Assembly (NCBI RefSeq): GCF_014207745.1
Contig: NZ_JACHJB010000001.1
Coordinates: 2,976,001-3,040,000 of the forward strand
DNA: 64,000 nucleotides
Direction of reading: 5' to 3'
Source: Nonomuraea muscovyensis
GTDB taxonomy: Bacteria > Actinomycetota > Actinomycetes > Streptosporangiales > Streptosporangiaceae
Shown: positions 20,985 to 30,303 of the stretch, in pieces
How positions within the stretch are numbered: the first letter of the stretch is position 1
How the letters are laid out: each line of letters opens with the position of its first letter
The notes under the pieces: generated by a model
What the model saw: only the letters and a program-made list of their open reading frames with translations
Databases searched by the model: none
What the model was told of the DNA's origin: nothing
Translations under genes and position numbers: made by a program

Positions 20985-21911
20985 CTACCGATTCCGGGCG
21001 AGCCGGTTGCGGTAGTCGCGCGGCGGCAGGCCGTACTCCTGCCTGAACGCCCGGCTGAAGTGGAACGGGCTGACGAAACCCGAGGCCGCCGCGACCTGGC
21101 CGATGTCCATGTCCGTCACCTCCAGGAGCCGGGCCGCGTGCCGGACCCGCGCCTGCCGTACGGCTCGCATGGGTGGGCAGCCCACCTCGGACGTGAACAG
21201 GTGCGCGAAGCGGGAGGAGGAGAGGGCGACGGCGCGGGCCAGCGAGGCGACCGAGTGGGGCGCGCCCGGTTCGGCGGCGATCAGCGCGAGGGCACGGCGG
21301 ACCCGGGCGTCGCCCCCGTCGCCCCCGTCGCCGGACCTGCGGGCGGAGGCGGTGGCCAGGACCAGCACCTCCTCGATCGCCCCGAGCACCAGCTCCCGGG
21401 CGGGCCCCGACGCGGCCACGGCGGGCCCGAGCTCTCCGCTCGCGGAGGGGGGCTCGGGGACGGGTGCGGGCCGGAGCGGGTGGTCGTCTGCGGGCGAGAT
21501 CCAGCGGGCGTCCCGCAGCGCGCGGTGGAACACCCCGTCGATACGGTCGTGCAGGGCGCCGGGCACCCCGCCGACCAGGTGGCAGCCGGCAGCCCGCGCG
21601 TACGGGCCGAGCCGGCCGGACCAGGACGGGCGAGGCTGGAAGTGGACCCACCAGAAGCGCCACCGGTCCCTGCCGGGGGCGACCCGGTACTCCTGGGCCG
21701 CGCCGGACGCCAGCACCACCAGGTCGCCGGGCCCCGCGGTGAACGACGCCCCCGCCTGCTCGACCAGCCCCGCCCCCGACTGCGTCCACATGAGGAGCCA
21801 GCTGGGCCAACCGGAGGAGCGGCGGGTGGCGTAGCCGGGCGTCTTGTCGAAGTGGCCCACGATGATCAGCTCGGCAGCAGGAACAGACAGGTCCTCAGCG
21901 GTCACAGGCAT
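20985..21911 (-). CDS. AraC-family transcriptional regulator
   Basis: The 308-residue regulator has an N-terminal cupin-like sensor (about residues 10-130, with GPGDLVVLASGAAQEYRV). The C-terminal pair of AraC helix-turn-helix motifs (SVASLARAVALSSSRFAHLF; DIGQVAAASGFVSPFHFSRAF) lies after residue 210. It is divergent from the dioxygenase gene with only 35 bases between the starts, so it probably controls that gene and itself. The inducer cannot be inferred. Confidence 0.92.
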   Translation of the reverse strand: MPVTAEDLSVPAAELIIVGHFDKTPGYATRRSSGWPSWLLMWTQSGAGLVEQAGASFTAGPGDLVVLASGAAQEYRVAPGRDRWRFWWVHFQPRPSWSGRLGPYARAAGCHLVGGVPGALHDRIDGVFHRALRDARWISPADDHPLRPAPVPEPPSASGELGPAVAASGPARELVLGAIEEVLVLATASARRSGDGGDGGDARVRRALALIAAEPGAPHSVASLARAVALSSSRFAHLFTSEVGCPPMRAVRQARVRHAARLLEVTDMDIGQVAAASGFVSPFHFSRAFRQEYGLPPRDYRNRLARNR

Positions 21912-21946
21912 ACCTTTCGCCGGCCCGGCTTCCTAGCGTGAAGAGC

Positions 21947-22726
21947 ATGAGACTCAACGACTTCCATGATCAGGGGTATGTCCTGGTGCCCGGGCTCCTG
22001 GCTCCCCGCGAGGTGGCCGAGCTGCGCGAGGAGTTCATGGCCCTGCACGCCGGAGGCCTCATCCCCGGGCACTTCACGCCCAGACCGCAGGAACCCGGCC
22101 TGCCGTACGACATCCTGCGCGACTACCCCCGGATCATGCACCCCCACCTGGTGAATGACCTCGCGCTGCGCTACCTCCTCGACGCGCGGATCGCGGCGAT
22201 CCTGCGGGAGCTGCTGGGCGAGGAGCCGATAGCAGCCCAGAGCATGTTCTACTTCAAGCCGCCCGGCGCGCGCGGGCAGGCGCTGCACCAGGACAACTTC
22301 TACCTCCGGGTCGAGCCGGGCACGTGCGTGGCCGCGTGGGTCGCGCTCGACCGGGTGGACCGGGCGAACGGTGGGCTGGAGGTGGTGCCCGGGACGCACC
22401 TGATGGACCTGTTCTGCCCGGAAGAGGCCGACCTCGGCATCTCCTTTACCCGCGAGTACGTCCCGCCGCCGCCTGGCCTCGACCGGGTGCCGGTCGACAT
22501 GGACCCCGGTGACGTGCTGTTCTTCAACGGCAGCCTGGTGCACGGGTCCGAGCCGAACGCCACGGCCGACCGGTTCAGGCGCAGCTTCATCTGCCACTAC
22601 GCCGGGCGCTCCGCCCAACGGATCTCCGAGCACTACCCGACGCTCACGATGTCGGGCCTGCCCGTCACGCTGGAGCTCGCCACCGGCGGCGGTCCTTGCG
22701 GAACGGAGGCCGCGGGCCCGCACTGA
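21947..22726 (+). CDS. Phytanoyl-CoA dioxygenase family protein
   Basis: This is a 259-residue non-heme Fe(II)/2-oxoglutarate oxygenase. The iron ligands are visible as HQDNFY (His and Asp, near residue 110) and the distal His of LVHGSEPNAT, with an Arg-rich RFRRSFICHY segment for 2-oxoglutarate. ATG 21947 is preferred over GTG 21938 because it begins the conserved MRLNDFHDQGYV segment. Substrates in this family range from acyl-CoAs to amino acids and natural products, so it is unassigned. The divergent AraC gene is the likely regulator. A terminator overlaps its stop. Confidence 0.88.
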   Translation: MRLNDFHDQGYVLVPGLLAPREVAELREEFMALHAGGLIPGHFTPRPQEPGLPYDILRDYPRIMHPHLVNDLALRYLLDARIAAILRELLGEEPIAAQSMFYFKPPGARGQALHQDNFYLRVEPGTCVAAWVALDRVDRANGGLEVVPGTHLMDLFCPEEADLGISFTREYVPPPPGLDRVPVDMDPGDVLFFNGSLVHGSEPNATADRFRRSFICHYAGRSAQRISEHYPTLTMSGLPVTLELATGGGPCGTEAAGPH

Positions 22727-22749
22727 GCCGCCCGAACGGGGCGGCTCAG
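22723..22749 (+). terminator. Hairpin terminator after the dioxygenase gene
   Basis: CTGAGCCGCCC (22723-22733) pairs perfectly with GGGCGGCTCAG (22739-22749) around a 5-base loop; the stop codon lies inside the first arm. The 115 bases beyond, to the TetR gene end, hold no convincing gene. Confidence 0.8.
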
Positions 22750-22864
22750 CCGCCGGACATCTCCGGCCGAGTTGCGCTGCTGCATGGCGGTCGCCAACCA
22801 GTCGACGGGCACCGCTTGGTCCATCTCGTCGAGAACGGCGAGTTCGTCATCTGCAGGCTCGCCA

Positions 22865-23464
22865 TCACTGCGAGCAGGCGGCGCCGGCGTCCAGGAAGGG
22901 GCCGAGTTCTTCCACCACCGTCGTCAGGGCGCGGACGTCTCGTTCGGCGCGGGCGATCAGGATCGCGCCCTCCAGTGAGCTGATCATGAGCGTCGCCAGC
23001 GACCGCGTCCGCCCGGCCGGGATGCCCATGTCGGCCAGCGCCTCGGCGACCGGGCCGGTCCACCGGGCGAACGCGGCCGCGGCGGCGGCGCGGGTGGACT
23101 CGGCGGAGTCCGCGCGGTCCACCGTCGCCGCCGCGACCGGGCAGCCTCCGGCCGCGAACCCGGTCCGGTCGAACTCGTCGATCCACTGGCCCGCCATCGC
23201 GGCGAACAGCCGGCTCGGCGACGGCTCCGCCATCTCGGCCAGGAAGCGGTCGACGCGCCGAGCGGCGTAGCGGCCGGCCCACTCCACGGCCTCGTTGACG
23301 AGTTGCTCCTTGCCTCCGGGGAAGTAGTGCTGGACGGACCCCCGCGGCGCTCCGGCGTGCGCCACCACGTCCCGTACGCCGGTCGCCGCGACCCCGTCGC
23401 GCCGGATGAGCTGGGCGGCGCTGAAGACCATCCGCTCCCGGGGGCCGCGCTCGGAGCCCGTCAT
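22865..23464 (-). CDS. TetR/AcrR-family repressor (LmrA/YxaF-like)
   Basis: The 199-residue repressor has an N-terminal helix-turn-helix ([20 protein letters not shown], then [15 protein letters not shown]). Its C-terminal ligand domain is of the LmrA/YxaF type, with [11 protein letters not shown]. It is divergent from the dehydrogenase gene across 95 bases carrying two identical-type palindromes, and so is very probably the repressor of that gene and of itself. Confidence 0.92.
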   Translation of the reverse strand: MTGSERGPRERMVFSAAQLIRRDGVAATGVRDVVAHAGAPRGSVQHYFPGGKEQLVNEAVEWAGRYAARRVDRFLAEMAEPSPSRLFAAMAGQWIDEFDRTGFAAGGCPVAAATVDRADSAESTRAAAAAAFARWTGPVAEALADMGIPAGRTRSLATLMISSLEGAILIARAERDVRALTTVVEELGPFLDAGAACSQ

Positions 23465-23499
23465 CTCACCCTCCGCCCGTCCGCGGCCGGATGTCCATC

Positions 23500-23541
23500 A
23501 TGACGCTTGTCATAGTCCCGGTCTATCATGACAACTGTCAT
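23500..23541. promoter_or_regulatory. Twin TetR operators
   Basis: Two palindromes of the form ATGAC-N4-GTCAT occur at 23500-23513 (spacer GCTT) and 23528-23541 (spacer AACT), with centres 28 bases apart. They sit between the divergent TetR and dehydrogenase genes, close to both starts. Identical arms with different spacers are what two dimer sites for one repressor should look like. Confidence 0.8.
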
Positions 23542-23559
23542 AGCAGCCTGGAGGTGGCC

Positions 23560-24432
23560 ATGGATGTCGGTTTCGTCGGCCTCGGCGTCATGGGACAGCC
23601 CATGGCGCTCAACCTGGCCCGTGCCGGGACACCGCTCGTCGTGTGGAACCGCACCGCCGAACGCTGCGAGCCGCTGCGCGCGGCCGGCGCCACTGTCGCG
23701 GCCGATCCCGCGGAGGTGTTCCGGCGGGCCGGCGTCGTGATCCTCATGCTGGCCGACGACACGGCGGTCGACTCCGTCCTCGGCCGGGACACCCCCGGCT
23801 TCGCGGCCAACGTCGCCCGGCGCACCGTCGTGCACATGGGCACGACGTCGCCCGGCTACTCCCGCCGGCTCGAAGCCGACGTCCGGGCGGCCGGCGGCCG
23901 CTACGTCGAGGCTCCCGTGTCGGGATCCCGCGCCCCCGCCGAAGCCGGGCGGCTGGTGGCGCTGCTGGCCGGGGACGAAGCGGCCGTGGCGGAGGTGCGC
24001 CCGCTGCTCGGGCCGATGTGCCACCAGACGTTCGCCTGCGGGCAGGTGCCCGACGCGCTGCTGATGAAGCTGTCGGTGAACCTGTTCCTCATCACCCTGG
24101 TGACCGGCCTGACCGAGGCGTTCCACTTCGCCGACCGGCACGGGCTCGACCGGCGGCTGTTCCTCGACGTCCTCGACGCCGGCCCGATGGCCAGCGGCGT
24201 CTCCCGGATGAAGGCGTCCAAGCTGCTCGATCGCGACTTCGCCGTCCAGGCCGCGGCCCTCGACGTCCTCAAGAACAACCGGCTGATCGCCGAGGCGGCC
24301 CGGGCGTCGCACGTGGCGTCGCCGCTGCTGGACGTCTGTCACGCCCTGTTCGGCGAGACCGTGGCCCTCGGGCACGGCGGGTCCGACATGGTGGCCGTCC
24401 TGCACGCGATCGAGGCCCGCGACGCCGGCTGA
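23560..24432 (+). CDS. NAD(P)-dependent beta-hydroxyacid dehydrogenase
   Basis: This 290-residue member of the 3-hydroxyisobutyrate/tartronate-semialdehyde reductase family has the Rossmann motif [20 protein letters not shown] at the N-terminus. It also shows the substrate loop [13 protein letters not shown] near residue 115 and the catalytic Lys in [10 protein letters not shown] near 170. ATG 23560 follows GGAGGTGG; the frame extends 23 codons upstream through the operators. The substrate is not evident. It is controlled by the divergent TetR repressor. Confidence 0.9.
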   Translation: MDVGFVGLGVMGQPMALNLARAGTPLVVWNRTAERCEPLRAAGATVAADPAEVFRRAGVVILMLADDTAVDSVLGRDTPGFAANVARRTVVHMGTTSPGYSRRLEADVRAAGGRYVEAPVSGSRAPAEAGRLVALLAGDEAAVAEVRPLLGPMCHQTFACGQVPDALLMKLSVNLFLITLVTGLTEAFHFADRHGLDRRLFLDVLDAGPMASGVSRMKASKLLDRDFAVQAAALDVLKNNRLIAEAARASHVASPLLDVCHALFGETVALGHGGSDMVAVLHAIEARDAG

Positions 24433-24443
24433 ACCCGGGGACG

Positions 24444-27140
24444 TCAGGCCAGTTCGAGGCGGGCCAGCTCGCGACGGGAGCGGATGCCGAGCTTGCGGAA
24501 GGCCCGGTAGAGGTGGTGTTCGACGGTCCGCGGGCTGAGGAAGAGCTGCGCGGCGATCTCCCGGCTGGTGCCGCCGCCGGCCGCCAGCCGGACGACCTGG
24601 AGCTCCTGGCTGGTGAGCCGGTCCGCCGGGTTCGCGGCCGTGGGCTCGGCCTGGACCAGCGACTCGCCGGTGGCCTTCAGCTCGGTCCGGGCGCGTTCCA
24701 GCCAGGGCCGCGCGCGGAGCCGTTCGAAGGTCTTCAGTGCCGACCTGAGCGGCACCCGCGCGTCGCTGCGGCGCCGGGCGCGGCGCAGCCACTCGCCGTG
24801 GAGCAGCTCGGTGCGCGCCCGCTCGAACGGCCTGCCGGCGTCCTCGTGCGCGCGCAGGGCGCGCAGGTAGTCGTCCTCGTCGTCGGTCAGCAGCGCCCGG
24901 CCACGCGCGGCGAGCGCGTGCGCCCACGGCTGCCCGCCCGCCCCCGCCCACGCCTCCAGCCGGCGCAGCGGCTCCTCGGCCCGGTCCGGCTCGCCCAGCC
25001 GCACGGCCGCCTCCACCTGGTCGGCCGCCGCCGCGACCAGCCCGGTGGCGTACCGCAGCGGACTCCGGCCGGCCGCCTCCAGCCGCTCCAGCGCCGCCTC
25101 GTGGCGGCCCAGCCCCAGGTCGAGCAGGCTGAGCGCCGCGAGACCTGCCATGCCGCCGGTGTCGGGCTCGTCGGCCGAGAGACGTACGCAGCGCTCCTCG
25201 TCACCCTCGATGGCGGCGACCCTGGCCAGCACGGAGTTGAGCCGCGCCATCCGCTGGTCCAGCCCCGTGTCGCGGACGATCCGGACGGCCTCGGCCACGG
25301 ACGCCTCGGCGTCGCGGTGCCGCCCGGCCTGCACCTGCGCCCCGGCCAGGTCCTGCAGCGCCTGCGGCAGCGCGCCGACGAGGCCGTGCCTGCGGCCACG
25401 CGTCACCTGCGCCTCGGCCAGCTCGGCGGCCACCGCGTCGGCGCCGAGGATCATGGCGCAGAAGGTGCCCCACGTCATGGTGAGATCGTCGGCCGGCTCC
25501 GCCGAGCCGTGCAGGAAGTCGGGCACCGCACGGAGCGCGCCCTCGACGAACTCCGCCAGCAACGGCAGCCCTCGCGCGTAGTCCTCGTCCACGAGGTACG
25601 CCATCCCCAGCGCCATCGGATCGAGCCGGCCCATCGCGCGCAGCCGCTCGGCCGCGTCCCGGATCGCCTCCCGGTCACCGCTGAACCACCCGTACCCGGC
25701 GCTGGTGCGCAGCATCGCCGCCGCCGCGTCCGGGTCCGCGTGCGCCGACCGTTCGACGAGCAGCCGGGCCGCGAGCCGCCGCTCGCCCAGCTCGAACTCC
25801 ACCGACGCCCGCACCGGCGCCAGCCGGGCGGCCGACTCCGGGTCGTCCACCAGCCGCTCCGCCTCCTCGGCCAGCTCCGCCGCCTGCGCTGTGAGCCCGG
25901 CGGACAGCGCGAGCGAGGCCGCCTCGCCCAGCCGGGCCGCCCGGACGCGCACGTCGGGCGTGACGTTCGCGGCCTGCTCGTACAGCCCGGCCGCGGCTGC
26001 GTACGCGGTGCGGGCCCGGTCCCGTTCGGCGACGCGGACGATCTCCGCGGCGACGTCCTCGTCGACCGACGTGGTCGCGACGGCGAGATGCCGGGCCCGG
26101 CAGGTGTCATCGGTCGCCGCCCCGGCCAGCGCCCGGTGCACGGCGACGCGCCGCGCCAGGGGTGCCGCCTGGTACGCGGCCGTGCCGACCAGCGGGTGCC
26201 GGAAGGTGACGACGTTCCCGGTGACCTGGACCAGCCCGGCCTTCTCGGCCTCCTCCAGGTCCTCCAGCCCCACTCCCAGCGCCGTGGCGGCGCCCAGCAG
26301 CGTCGTCAGGTGGCCGCGGCCCTCGGCTGCGACCGTCACCATCATCAGCCGGGTCCTGTCCGGCAACTGCCCGATCCGCGAGCGGAATGAGGCGAGCACC
26401 TGGTCCGGCACCGGCATCGGCCCGGCACCGGAGTGGTAGCGGCGCTGCGCCGCGGCGAACTCGATCAACGCCAGCGGGTTGCCCGCCGACTCCTCGATCA
26501 CCTGCTCCCGCGAGGCCGGGGTGAGCCCGCGCTGCTCCAGCAGCAGCGCCGAGTCCTCCGGTGACAGCCTCGACGGCCGCAGCTCCGGCAGCCCGGTCGG
26601 GGCGAAGCCCTCCTCCCGCGTGGCGAACAGCATCGCCACCCCTTCGGCGGTCAGCCTGCGCGCGGCGAACAGCAACGCGTCGGCGCTCGCCTGGTCCAGC
26701 CACTGCGCGTCGTCCACCAGGCAGAGCAGCGGACCGTCGTCGGCCACCTCCGCCAGCAGCGTCAGCACCGCCAGCCCCGACAGGAACCGGTCGCGCCCGG
26801 CTCGTTCCGCCCAGCCGAGCACCGCGCGCAGCGTGTCGGCCTGCGGTCCGGGCAGCGCGCCGAGCCGCTCCTGCACCGGCCAGACCAGTTGCACCAGCCC
26901 GGCGAACGCCAGATCGGCCTCCGCCTCGATGCCGGTGACCCGCAGCGTCCGCAGGCCGGCGCCCTCCGCGTGCTCGGCGCTCCACGCCAGCAGCGCCGAC
27001 TTGCCGATGCCGGGCTCCCCGCGCAGGACCAGGCCGCCGCTCCGGCCGGCACGCGCCGTGTCGACCAGATCCCGGATCGCCGCCTGCTCGCTCGCCCTGC
27101 CGTACAGCACCAGCGCCCCCGCCTCCGTGGCTACGTACAC
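24444..27140 (-). CDS. LAL-type LuxR-family regulator with ATPase domain
   Basis: This is an 898-residue large ATP-binding LuxR regulator. A Walker A GEPGIGKSA lies at residues 41-49, followed by a Walker B segment LLCLVDDAQWLDQ near 128. A long helical TPR-like middle leads to the C-terminal LuxR helix-turn-helix (TSQELQVVRLAAGGGTSREI, LFLSPRTVEHHLYRAFRKLG). It is divergent from the ene-reductase/MFS pair across about 100 bases. That gap includes the short inverted repeat CCGTACGTACCTACGG at 27149-27164, a possible binding site. It is likely an activator of the pair. Confidence 0.92.
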   Translation of the reverse strand: MYVATEAGALVLYGRASEQAAIRDLVDTARAGRSGGLVLRGEPGIGKSALLAWSAEHAEGAGLRTLRVTGIEAEADLAFAGLVQLVWPVQERLGALPGPQADTLRAVLGWAERAGRDRFLSGLAVLTLLAEVADDGPLLCLVDDAQWLDQASADALLFAARRLTAEGVAMLFATREEGFAPTGLPELRPSRLSPEDSALLLEQRGLTPASREQVIEESAGNPLALIEFAAAQRRYHSGAGPMPVPDQVLASFRSRIGQLPDRTRLMMVTVAAEGRGHLTTLLGAATALGVGLEDLEEAEKAGLVQVTGNVVTFRHPLVGTAAYQAAPLARRVAVHRALAGAATDDTCRARHLAVATTSVDEDVAAEIVRVAERDRARTAYAAAAGLYEQAANVTPDVRVRAARLGEAASLALSAGLTAQAAELAEEAERLVDDPESAARLAPVRASVEFELGERRLAARLLVERSAHADPDAAAAMLRTSAGYGWFSGDREAIRDAAERLRAMGRLDPMALGMAYLVDEDYARGLPLLAEFVEGALRAVPDFLHGSAEPADDLTMTWGTFCAMILGADAVAAELAEAQVTRGRRHGLVGALPQALQDLAGAQVQAGRHRDAEASVAEAVRIVRDTGLDQRMARLNSVLARVAAIEGDEERCVRLSADEPDTGGMAGLAALSLLDLGLGRHEAALERLEAAGRSPLRYATGLVAAAADQVEAAVRLGEPDRAEEPLRRLEAWAGAGGQPWAHALAARGRALLTDDEDDYLRALRAHEDAGRPFERARTELLHGEWLRRARRRSDARVPLRSALKTFERLRARPWLERARTELKATGESLVQAEPTAANPADRLTSQELQVVRLAAGGGTSREIAAQLFLSPRTVEHHLYRAFRKLGIRSRRELARLELA

Positions 27141-27244
27141 CGCAATCCCCGTACGTACCTACGGAAACCTTACCGATTCGCTGCGTACTCCCCCGTTCAT
27201 ACCGTCGGACCAGCGCAGACAACCCTGCTGGTGAGGAGACCGAC

Positions 27245-28327
27245 GTGAAAGAGCTGTTCGAGCCCGTGACCGTGGGCGAGCTGGACCTGCCGAACCGTCT
27301 CGTCATGACGCCGATGACCCGCAGCCGCGCCCGGAGCGGCCTGGTCGACGAGCTGACCGCCGAGTACTACGGGCAGCGTGCCGGAGCCGGGCTGATCATC
27401 GCCGAGGGCACCCAGCCATGCGTGCTCGGCCAGGGCTACGTCGACACCCCCGGCCTGCACACACCGGAGCAGGCGACGGCCTGGCGGCGGGTCACCGACG
27501 AGGTGCACCGGCGCGGCGGGCGGATCTTCGTCCAGCTCATGCACTCCGGCCGGATCGGCCACCCCGTGCTCTACCCGGGCGGCGAACTGCCGCTCGCGCC
27601 GTCGCCGATCCCTTCGGGAGAGCAGCTCTACACCTCTGACGGCATGCTGGACCACCCGACACCGCGCGAGATGACGATGGTGGACATCGCCCGCGCCGTC
27701 GAGGAGTTCGCGGCGGCGGCCCGGCTCGCGCTGGACGCCGGGTTCGACGGGGTGGAGCTGCACGGGGCGAGCGGCTACCTGATCCACCAGTTCCTGTCGG
27801 ACAACACCAACCGGCGCACCGACGCCTACGGCGGCTCGGTCGAGCGGCGCATCAGGTTCGCCGTGGAGGTGGCCCAGGCGGTCGCCGACGCGATCGGGCC
27901 CGCCCGCACCGGGTTCCGCGTGTCGCCCGGCATCACCTACAACGGCATGGACGAGAGCGACAGCGAGACCCTCTACATCGAGCTGGCCCGCGGGCTCGCC
28001 CCGCTCGGCCTGGCGTACCTGCACGTCTCGGAGATCGACACGCGCGGCATCACCAAGCTGCTGCGCGCCGAGTGGCCGGGCACGCTGATCCTCAACCCGC
28101 ACCCGAGGGGCGGCGACGGCCCCGCGACCCCCGAGGACGGGGTCGAGGCGCTGCGTTCGGGCCTCGCGGACGCGATCGCGTTCGGGCGGCTGTGGCTGGC
28201 CAACCCCGACCTGCCGGCCCGGATCGCCGCCGGCGGGCCGTACACCGCGGCCGACCCCGCCACCTTCTACGGCGGCGACCACCGCGGCTACACCGACTAC
28301 CCGGCACTGACGGAGGACGCCCGATGA
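27245..28327 (+). CDS. Old Yellow Enzyme-type NADH:flavin oxidoreductase
   Basis: The 360-residue FMN-dependent ene-reductase reduces activated C=C bonds or nitro compounds with NAD(P)H. The TIM barrel carries the family block LHGASGYLIHQFLSDNTNRR followed by TDAYGGSVERR near residue 195. The N-terminus is NRLVMTPMTRSRA. A GTG start follows GAGGAGA. The stop overlaps the MFS gene (ATGA), so reductase and transporter are made together, as in detoxification units. Confidence 0.92.
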   Translation: MKELFEPVTVGELDLPNRLVMTPMTRSRARSGLVDELTAEYYGQRAGAGLIIAEGTQPCVLGQGYVDTPGLHTPEQATAWRRVTDEVHRRGGRIFVQLMHSGRIGHPVLYPGGELPLAPSPIPSGEQLYTSDGMLDHPTPREMTMVDIARAVEEFAAAARLALDAGFDGVELHGASGYLIHQFLSDNTNRRTDAYGGSVERRIRFAVEVAQAVADAIGPARTGFRVSPGITYNGMDESDSETLYIELARGLAPLGLAYLHVSEIDTRGITKLLRAEWPGTLILNPHPRGGDGPATPEDGVEALRSGLADAIAFGRLWLANPDLPARIAAGGPYTAADPATFYGGDHRGYTDYPALTEDAR

Positions 28328-29556
28328 CCGGGAAGACGCGTACGGACCGCTCGACGGCCCCGGCGGACGGGGCGGTCCGCGCCGTTGAGCCGGGTCCGGG
28401 GGCCCCGGCCGGGTGGCTGGCGCTGCTGGCCGGACCGCTGTCGTTCGGCATCGCCGGTCCGGCGCTGATCCTGCCCGACGCCGCCCGCGACCTCGGCCTC
28501 ACGACGGCCGCGGCGACGTGGATCGTCACCGCGTTCGGCTGGGCCATCGCGGTCGGCACCCCGCTGGCGGCCGGCCTGCAGAGCCGGCGCGGCGCCCGCA
28601 CGGCCCTGGCCACGTCGGCCGCGCTCGTGCTGCTGGGCGCGGTCCTCACGCTGGTCGCGCCGGCCTTGCCGGCGCTCGTGGCGGGGAGCGCGCTGCAGGG
28701 CCTCGGCACCGCCGGGCTCACCACGATCGCGATGAGCCTGACAGGATCGGCGCGGGCGATGGGGCTGGTCACGGCCTCGCTGGCGACGGTCGGCTCCACC
28801 GCGCCGCTGGCCGGCGACGTGGTCGCGGACCTGCTGGGCTGGCGGGCCGCGCTGGCGCTGCCCGTGCTGAGCCTGCTCGCCCTGCCGGCCGTGCTGCGCC
28901 GGCGGCCGGTCACGCCGCTGTCCGGCGCCCGGTTCGACCTGCCGGGCGCGGTCCTGCTGACGGCGCTGGTCACGGCGCTGGTGTTCGTGCCGCACGACTG
29001 GCAGGCGGCGGGGGCGGCCGCGGCGGTCGCCGGGGTGGCGTTCGGGCTGTGGCTGCGGGCCAGGCCGGACGGGTTCGTGCCGGCCGCGGTGGTGCGGGCT
29101 CCGGTGTTCCTCGCCTCGGCGGGGGCGGCGTTCCTGCTGGCTGTGGTCAACTTCGGGATGATGTACGCGCTGCCGCCGCTGCTCGCCGAGCACGCGGGCT
29201 GGAGCAGCGGGCGGGTGGGCCTGGCCATCACCTGGCCGCTGCTGTTCGGCGGCCTCGCGTCCTACCTGGTGATCGCGGCGACCGCGAGGGCTCCGTTCCG
29301 GGCCCTGGCCGCCGGGTTCCCGGTGCTGGGCGCGGCGGGGGTGGCGCTGGCGGGCCTGAGCGCCGTCCCGGCCGTGTTGCTCGTCGCCCAGGCGCTCACC
29401 TCGCTGGCCGCCGCCTCGGGGCAGGGGGCGTTCGCCACGCGTGCCGGTGCGGCGGTGGCGGACGGTGCGCGGCCGGCGGCGATGGGCCTGTTCAACCTCG
29501 CCTACCTGCTCGGCGCCGCCTTCGGCCCGGCGATCGCCACCTTGCCGGCTGGCTGA
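28324..29556 (+). CDS. MFS transporter, drug/metabolite exporter type
   Basis: The 410-residue protein has about 12 hydrophobic segments typical of the DHA1/DHA2 class of major facilitators, with short loops such as QSRRGARTALA between helices 2 and 3. The ATG overlaps the ene-reductase stop; frame upstream is shadow. It probably exports the compound that the reductase or the LAL regulator handles. The last 55 bases overlap the convergent deacetylase gene. Confidence 0.88.
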   Translation: MTGKTRTDRSTAPADGAVRAVEPGPGAPAGWLALLAGPLSFGIAGPALILPDAARDLGLTTAAATWIVTAFGWAIAVGTPLAAGLQSRRGARTALATSAALVLLGAVLTLVAPALPALVAGSALQGLGTAGLTTIAMSLTGSARAMGLVTASLATVGSTAPLAGDVVADLLGWRAALALPVLSLLALPAVLRRRPVTPLSGARFDLPGAVLLTALVTALVFVPHDWQAAGAAAAVAGVAFGLWLRARPDGFVPAAVVRAPVFLASAGAAFLLAVVNFGMMYALPPLLAEHAGWSSGRVGLAITWPLLFGGLASYLVIAATARAPFRALAAGFPVLGAAGVALAGLSAVPAVLLVAQALTSLAAASGQGAFATRAGAAVADGARPAAMGLFNLAYLLGAAFGPAIATLPAG

Positions 29557-30260
29557 TCCTGGAGCGCCAGGAGTTCGGCGACCGTGACGAAGCGGTACCC
29601 GTCGGCGCGCAGACCCGCGATGGTGTCCTTGATCGCCTCGCGGGTGTTGCGCCCGCTGGGGTACCACGGGTGCAGCAGGACGATCGACCCGGGCCGGACC
29701 TGCTCACGCACCATCGCGGCGATCTCGGCCGGCACCGGGGTCTGGCCGGAGTCGGGCTCGACGTCCCACATCACGGTGTGCCGCCGGTGCTCGGACAGGT
29801 AGAGAGGCAGCGAGAGGAGCTTCTTGCCGGTCGGCGGCCGGAACGGGATGTCGCCCCGCTGCCCCGCCCGGCGGATGAGCGCGTCGGTGGGCTCGACCTC
29901 GGCGGTGACCGTGCCGGGGGAGACGAAGACCATCCTGCGGTGCGTGAAGGTGTGGTTGCCGAGCTGGTGCCCCGCCGCCACCAGCGCCTCAGCAGCGCCG
30001 GGGTGGGCCGCCATCTGCGAGCCGACGACGAAGAACGTCGCCCGTACCCGTTCGGCGGCGAGCAGGTCGATGATCTCGTCGGTGTGCTCGTCCGGCCCGT
30101 CGTCGAAGGTCAGGGCGACGACCTTCTCTCCGGTCTCCACCCGCGCGGTCAGCTCTCCGGCGAGCTGGAACGTCCGCGCGTTCACCAGCTTGTACAGGCC
30201 GGCGGCCGCCAGCACGACGACGAGCAGCGCCACCAGCCCTCTGACCGTCCACCGTCGCAT
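29502..30260 (-). CDS. Membrane-anchored polysaccharide deacetylase
   Basis: This 252-residue NodB-fold protein has one N-terminal membrane anchor (residues 7-24). The metal-binding motifs are TFDDGPDEH near residue 50 and HTFTH (GNHTFTHRRM) near 100, with a later LLHPWY. The NodB family removes acetyl groups from peptidoglycan or chitin-like sugars outside the membrane. The 3' end overlaps the MFS gene tail-to-tail. Confidence 0.9.
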   Translation of the reverse strand: MRRWTVRGLVALLVVVLAAAGLYKLVNARTFQLAGELTARVETGEKVVALTFDDGPDEHTDEIIDLLAAERVRATFFVVGSQMAAHPGAAEALVAAGHQLGNHTFTHRRMVFVSPGTVTAEVEPTDALIRRAGQRGDIPFRPPTGKKLLSLPLYLSEHRRHTVMWDVEPDSGQTPVPAEIAAMVREQVRPGSIVLLHPWYPSGRNTREAIKDTIAGLRADGYRFVTVAELLALQDQPAGKVAIAGPKAAPSR

Positions 30261-30303
30261 CCGGGCTCCCCCTCAGCTCGCGATCTTGAGAGCCTAGGGG
30301 AAG

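Noticed and set aside
22633..22824. Short minus-strand frame between the dioxygenase and TetR genes
   Set aside because: It crosses the terminator hairpin and the end of the dioxygenase gene; a protein-like stretch (MDQAVPVDWLATAMQQ) is too short to support a gene.
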